From Dictyophora rubrovolvata (lineage: Eukaryota; Basidiomycota; Agaricomycetes; Phallales; Phallaceae), in NCBI GenBank assembly GCA_029959195.1, contig CP114118.1:1736001-1800000 (forward strand): a stretch of 64,000 nt of DNA, in the 5' to 3' direction. The position numbers were made by a program, and so were the translations under genes. Every line of letters begins with the position of its first letter. Within the stretch, counting starts at the first letter, position 1. Below the pieces are notes generated by a model, which did not search any database, had not been told where the DNA came from, and saw only the letters and a program-made list of their open reading frames with translations. Shown here in pieces: positions 59,847 through 64,000 of this stretch.

Positions 59847-62478
59847 TATTCTTGGCAAATTCTTGGAGTGACAGCATCAAGCTGAAGCTTGAAGTCGAAG
59901 TCCTTTCTGGGGTTGACGTAATAGGGTACCGGGTACTATTAGCGTGGTAAACCCTGGCGAGGACGGCAAGTAAAGACAGAGAGAAAGGCATTTGCAAACA
60001 ACCAGTAATATATGTAATGCATCGAAAGGATTAATTCTAATGAATCTGCTTTTTTCCAGAGATTTATCTCAAGCGCACCCGATACTGTGTTCCAAGTGCA
60101 ATTGGAGATATTTTCGCAAAGTCGACCACTCTGAGCTTATTAGCATTCTTCAATGGATACAGTAACGCAAGATTGCCAGATGTCGTGAGTGCCCAAAGGC
60201 TCCGAATTCTTCTCCCACGTCTTACGCGCAGGGATGAAAGCCGCGACGTTCAATATTAGGCAGGCGACATTCTTGGAAACGGTTTGTTTTGGATAAAGGG
60301 AGACTATAACTACCCCTCAAAAATGTAAGCTCATGGATAAGCACGATCACATTAACATGGAGAGTGTTGAAAATACAGGCACAGAAATAGATCATGGAGT
60401 GCACACAAACACGCCCTAAAGACACAAGAACATGAACGGACACAGACACTGGACATGAACGCAAAAGGTTGGCAAAAGGGGAATTCTTTTTGTGTATCAG
60501 TAAATCTGTGAGCTATTCACAGGGAATAATTCATCGTCTCTAGGGAAAGTTTATATAATAAGGACACCTTTTCCCAAAGTTGCTAAATTCCGAGAACTTG
60601 TTAAAGAACTTGTTTGGAACTAGGACTTAACAGCACAAGGTGACATGATGCCGGTAACAGCGCGACGTCACTCTGTCAAACGTCAAGTCAAACAGTTGCC
60701 GCGGCGCGAGTGCAACTTTTGAAAAAGAGCAAGATATCTCATGTGCGTTTGATGTTTTAATTCATATACATTGGTCGGTTTGAATGCTTTGTTAAGATCT
60801 TGCTATTAGGCGTGCTTATGACTCCTGGTCACCCTAAATTTGAATTAAAAATATGTACCTCGAACTCTTCAACTTATAAGGGGAATCCTAAAAAGGCGAA
60901 GAATGCCTATCAAGATCGGGAACTGCTTAGAATGACATAGCTCAATGCCCAACGTCCAGTCCTAAATTAATTTACTTTTTGTGATCTTCCTCGGTCGGCG
61001 CTGACAGATATGGAGACTTTCGACGTGGTTGTCAATCTTGCAATGCGGTGTTGGCCCAGCTGGAATCTACTCTTGAATAATTTACCACGGCGGACAACTT
61101 TTGTTTGACAGATGTGTGCACATTTTTCATTGTTACCAACATACACGAGCGCGCGGCATGATTGCCAACCTGATTAAGTTGCGCGCGCAAGGGCCAGCGG
61201 TGATTCATTTTTTGAGTTAGGCAACACGTTGACCAAACGCTGATCAAAACTAGTTGTTATATTAGTGCATTGCAAATAGTCATGCGCTCGCCTAAGTTCG
61301 TATTGTCAAAATAGACACGAATCAAATCCTTCGCATTGCAATGGGATAAAAGAAACACACGACTTAAATTAATCGGTCGCTTCTATTAGCATGTGTAATG
61401 CGGCGGCGAGCACGTTTTTGTCGTGCGTTTCGTTTGCGCACGCTTGCAAAATTGTAATCATCGGCTAGGTCTCTACTGAATTGTAAGCGAGGTTAGCCGA
61501 GGATAACTACTGTTCTGCCAGTGCAACCACTCCAATTTATCGAACGCGCACTTTGGAAGACTTGTAATGTACAGCGTTGTTCAGTGATTTGTAGTACGTT
61601 AAGCGTGCATTGGCAAGAAGAGGTCCTACATCATATTTCTCATGAATGGCACGCAATTGGTTGTATTTTGTCGGATATCCCTCCATGTTGCACAATTGTG
61701 CACAAGACAATTGACATCCTTTTGATCTGATTAGTCCAATTGGCCTCATAATTTCCAATGTATTGTCTGGGTATAACTCACCTTACGCCCAATTCTTTCC
61801 GCGAGTTCCTAGATTAGGGCAATTGTGCCACTTCCATTATCAAAAGGCTATAAATGGATGTAAACCACCGTTGAAGCCAGACTTCTAGATTTCAGTGATT
61901 ATTAGTATCGAGACCCCACGACTCTGGCACTGCGCAGCCTGGGCGCTGTGATCATGTAGACCATTTCATTTCAATCTACCAATTTCAGCGCCGTGGTGCA
62001 TGATGGTTGGGTCTCCTTTTAATCTAGAAGTCAATGCGTCAATACTTCAATTCACATTCTAAGCTGTGCCTATAATATTGAGCGACTTTGGCGTTGTCAC
62101 TCACCAGCGGGTGCTACCATATACGTCCACGCTGTGGGCGCTGTCAACAACCTGTCCAATATATATAATAGGACCGACTGTGGAATCAAAGCCAGCTTGA
62201 CCGGCCGAGAAACCTTCCGTGGTGAGAGAAATACGCAATGTGTATATAATTGCCATCAGAGGCTACTAGTAGTTTCAGGAGCTGCTACGGTTAACAGTTG
62301 AAAGCCCGTTGCCAAAGCAGACTGTGAGTCAGAAACATTTCCCGCTTTTGTTTAACTGACCCTAATTATCGATATATTTTTTGTACCTTTGGATGTATAG
62401 TGAGATTGCGTTTAGAGACCGTGTGACAATCGCTTATTACATGATATTTCTGATCTAAACCCATCTACACCTCTTAAT
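59847..62478. other. Gene desert 4
   Basis: About 2.6 kb without a supportable gene. It has a 153 bp inverted-repeat segment at 61880-62032 and a small gcacg/cgtgc hairpin near 61410-61427. The right end must carry the promoter of the Asteroid-like gene. Confidence 0.5.
61880..62032. repeat. 153 bp segment with perfect 12 bp terminal inverted repeats
   Basis: gacttctagatt at 61880-61891 recurs as aatctagaagtc at 62021-62032. Inside, gagaccc on the left matches gggtctc on the right, and gggcgctg / cagcgcc are again inverted, so the whole segment can fold on itself. It resembles a degenerate MITE. No clear target-site duplication. Confidence 0.45.
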
Positions 62479-64000
62479 ATGGGGGTAAGAGGATTAACGA
62501 CATATCTCAAGGAAAATCGTCATCATTTATCGCATATTCGTGAGCTTAAATCAAATGGTGGGACAGCCGTAGAAACTGTCAATGTGGTAGTTGATGGTTG
62601 GTCGTAAGCCCGCAAAAGTAATTTATGGAAAATAACTCGCTCAGATTTTCTCTCGATATATCTAGTTTGATATATTCCCTGTATAATCAGTCTGGAGAAC
62701 CTTGGGTATACGGTGGAGAATACCTCGCATTAAGTCGGCATGCTGAAAATCTCATTTCAGCTTGGATCCGCGTGGGATTCCGTCCAACGTTCGTTTTTGA
62801 TGGTTGGTGTTCGAACACCTGGAATTTCATGTTGTGGCTAATGTTTGATTAGGCCCCACACCTCCTCTCAAATACCCAACTTTGATTGCAAGACTACAGG
62901 AACCTTGCGTTAAGCCAGCCAATCTGTTTTTTCGGACATCTCAAGCAGCGCGAACAACCCCCAGATCCTTGTCCGAGAATCGTATCGCGCCTCCTTTAGG
63001 ATATCCTGCTCTAGTTTCTACTCTGTTGGCTATGGAAGGAGTTGATGTGAAGTTTGCAGATGGAGAGGCGGACCCTTGTATAATAACCCTTGCAGGAGAA
63101 TTACAAGCTTATGCTGTGGGAAATGACTCTGATTTCATTGTTCTCAATTCTGAGGGCTATCGAGTACGTTTCTAACATCAATTGTTCTCAACTAACAATC
63201 CAATACAGGGATATATACCCCTGGACGAGCTGGTTTGGTCCATTGCTGCCGAGGACGCCCAGAGTGGAGTGTCGATGGTAGATGAACACGATTCCGGTTT
63301 CCAAACAGTTTCAAGAAAAAAGCAGCGAAAGCATACTCGGATGGCCACTGGTCTACTTCCTCCTACTTACGATTCAGATTTGGTGTTACTCGTTACCATT
63401 TATAAGCCCTCCCTCCTTGCATTTCATATAGATCTGCCGCTTCCTCTCTTACCGCTCCTAGGTGCTCTAATAGGAAACGATTATGCTGCCCTCGACTTCT
63501 TTCGATCGACTGAATCGATTGTAAACCGTGTTCAGCGAGTGGCCTCTACTCTGTCTTCTGTCTTGGAAGACGCCCAATCCAATAATGCTAAGAAGGTACG
63601 GCAGGTTTTTCGTGGAAACAATGGCGGGGCCATGGATGTAATTGGTTATTTCTGTTCATTCAACGTATGTGTTATTAAAGCTAATTGACCTTAGGCACGA
63701 CTATTGAACGTTTACTTATTTGGCGGAATCCGAGGAACCCACCCGAAAATCGAGAAATAGATCAGTTCACGGATACGATTGTGCAAAGCACTGTCCAATA
63801 TGCTGTCGGAACGTCTGACACTCTCTTTCCGGATAGCTGTCCGGATAAGGCCACGTCTAAAATCAGTTCAGGTCGACAACCGCTCAACCGAAAAGAACGT
63901 GTCCGAAACCTATATTCGCAGGCTTATTATCAAGGCAGTATGCATTACCGTCTAATGGAGGCGTTCTGCCGAGGAATTTGTTTCCCGAAATTGTTTTTAG
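62479..64000 (+). CDS. Asteroid-like XPG/FEN1-family PIN nuclease homolog (partial, runs off the window)
   Basis: The start MGVRGLTTYLKENRHHLSHI is the XPG N-terminal signature. VNVVVDGWS joins through an intron ending atctag to LIYSLYNQSGEPWVYGGEYL, then GFRPTFVFDG, PTPPLKYPTLIARLQEP, the XPG-I part LGYPALVSTLLAMEGVDVKF, ADGEADPCIITLAGELQAYA, GNDSDFIVLNSEGYRGYIPL, and LGALIGNDYAALDFF. An intron at about 63646-63695 leads to TTIERLLIWRNPRNPPENRE. The active-site acidic residues (D in VVDGW, E and D in GEADP, D in NDSDF and GNDYA) are visible. The order matches Asteroid (ASTE1), a relative of FEN1. The C-terminus is beyond the window. Confidence 0.87.

Noticed and set aside
1-64000. Biosynthetic gene cluster, CRISPR array, prophage or retroelement.
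   Set aside because: No core biosynthetic enzymes, regularly spaced repeats, reverse transcriptase, capsid-like or integrase-like sequence was seen.

Overview
The window looks like nuclear DNA of a basidiomycete fungus, most probably an Agaricomycete. Genes are cut by many short GT-AG introns (about 45-65 nt), sit on both strands with short gaps, and encode typical fungal housekeeping proteins (HRD3, RER1, FCF1, NAB2, TDA10, CSC1/RSN1 and fungal MscS-type channels, sedolisin, PHO85-type cyclin). Exon structures were built by eye from splice signals and family motifs. Outer coordinates are firmer than single splice sites. I found no rRNA, convincing tRNA, CRISPR, retroelement or intact transposon.

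Layout. 1-2.05 kb is empty. 2.05-27.3 kb is gene dense: glutaryl-CoA dehydrogenase (+), MscS-type EF-hand channel (+), HRD3 (-), coiled-coil orphan copy A (+), D-2-hydroxyacid dehydrogenase (-), DEK-C/SWIB chromatin protein (-), secreted sedolisin (+), coiled-coil orphan copy B (+), CSC1/RSN1 channel (-), FCF1/UTP24 (-). 27.9-42.5 kb stays dense: steroid 5-alpha-reductase-like enzyme (+), a low-complexity nuclear-type protein with a SUMO-interaction-like motif (+), an orphan with a possible beta-grasp head (+), RER1 (-) and TDA10-like kinase (+) sharing a 75 bp promoter, NAB2/ZC3H14-like CCCH protein (+), a mitochondrial-looking P-loop ATPase (-), and an NFKBIL1-like protein (+).

From 42.5 kb on the DNA changes character. 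About 20 kb holds only a GNAT acetyltransferase with unusually long introns, a PHO85-type cyclin, a small hypothetical gene and an NAD kinase, separated by 2.5-4.3 kb deserts with short inverted-repeat elements. The window ends inside an Asteroid-like XPG/FEN1-family gene (+).

The genes do not form one pathway or a biosynthetic cluster. Recurrent themes are the secretory pathway and ER (HRD3, RER1, 5-alpha-reductase-like enzyme), calcium and mechanosensitive transport (MscS-like, CSC1-like), mitochondria (GCDH, NAD kinase, P-loop ATPase) and RNA or nuclear functions (FCF1, NAB2, SWIB protein). The least explained items are the duplicated coiled-coil family on either side of the protease, and a 751-codon second reading frame through and beyond the cyclin gene.
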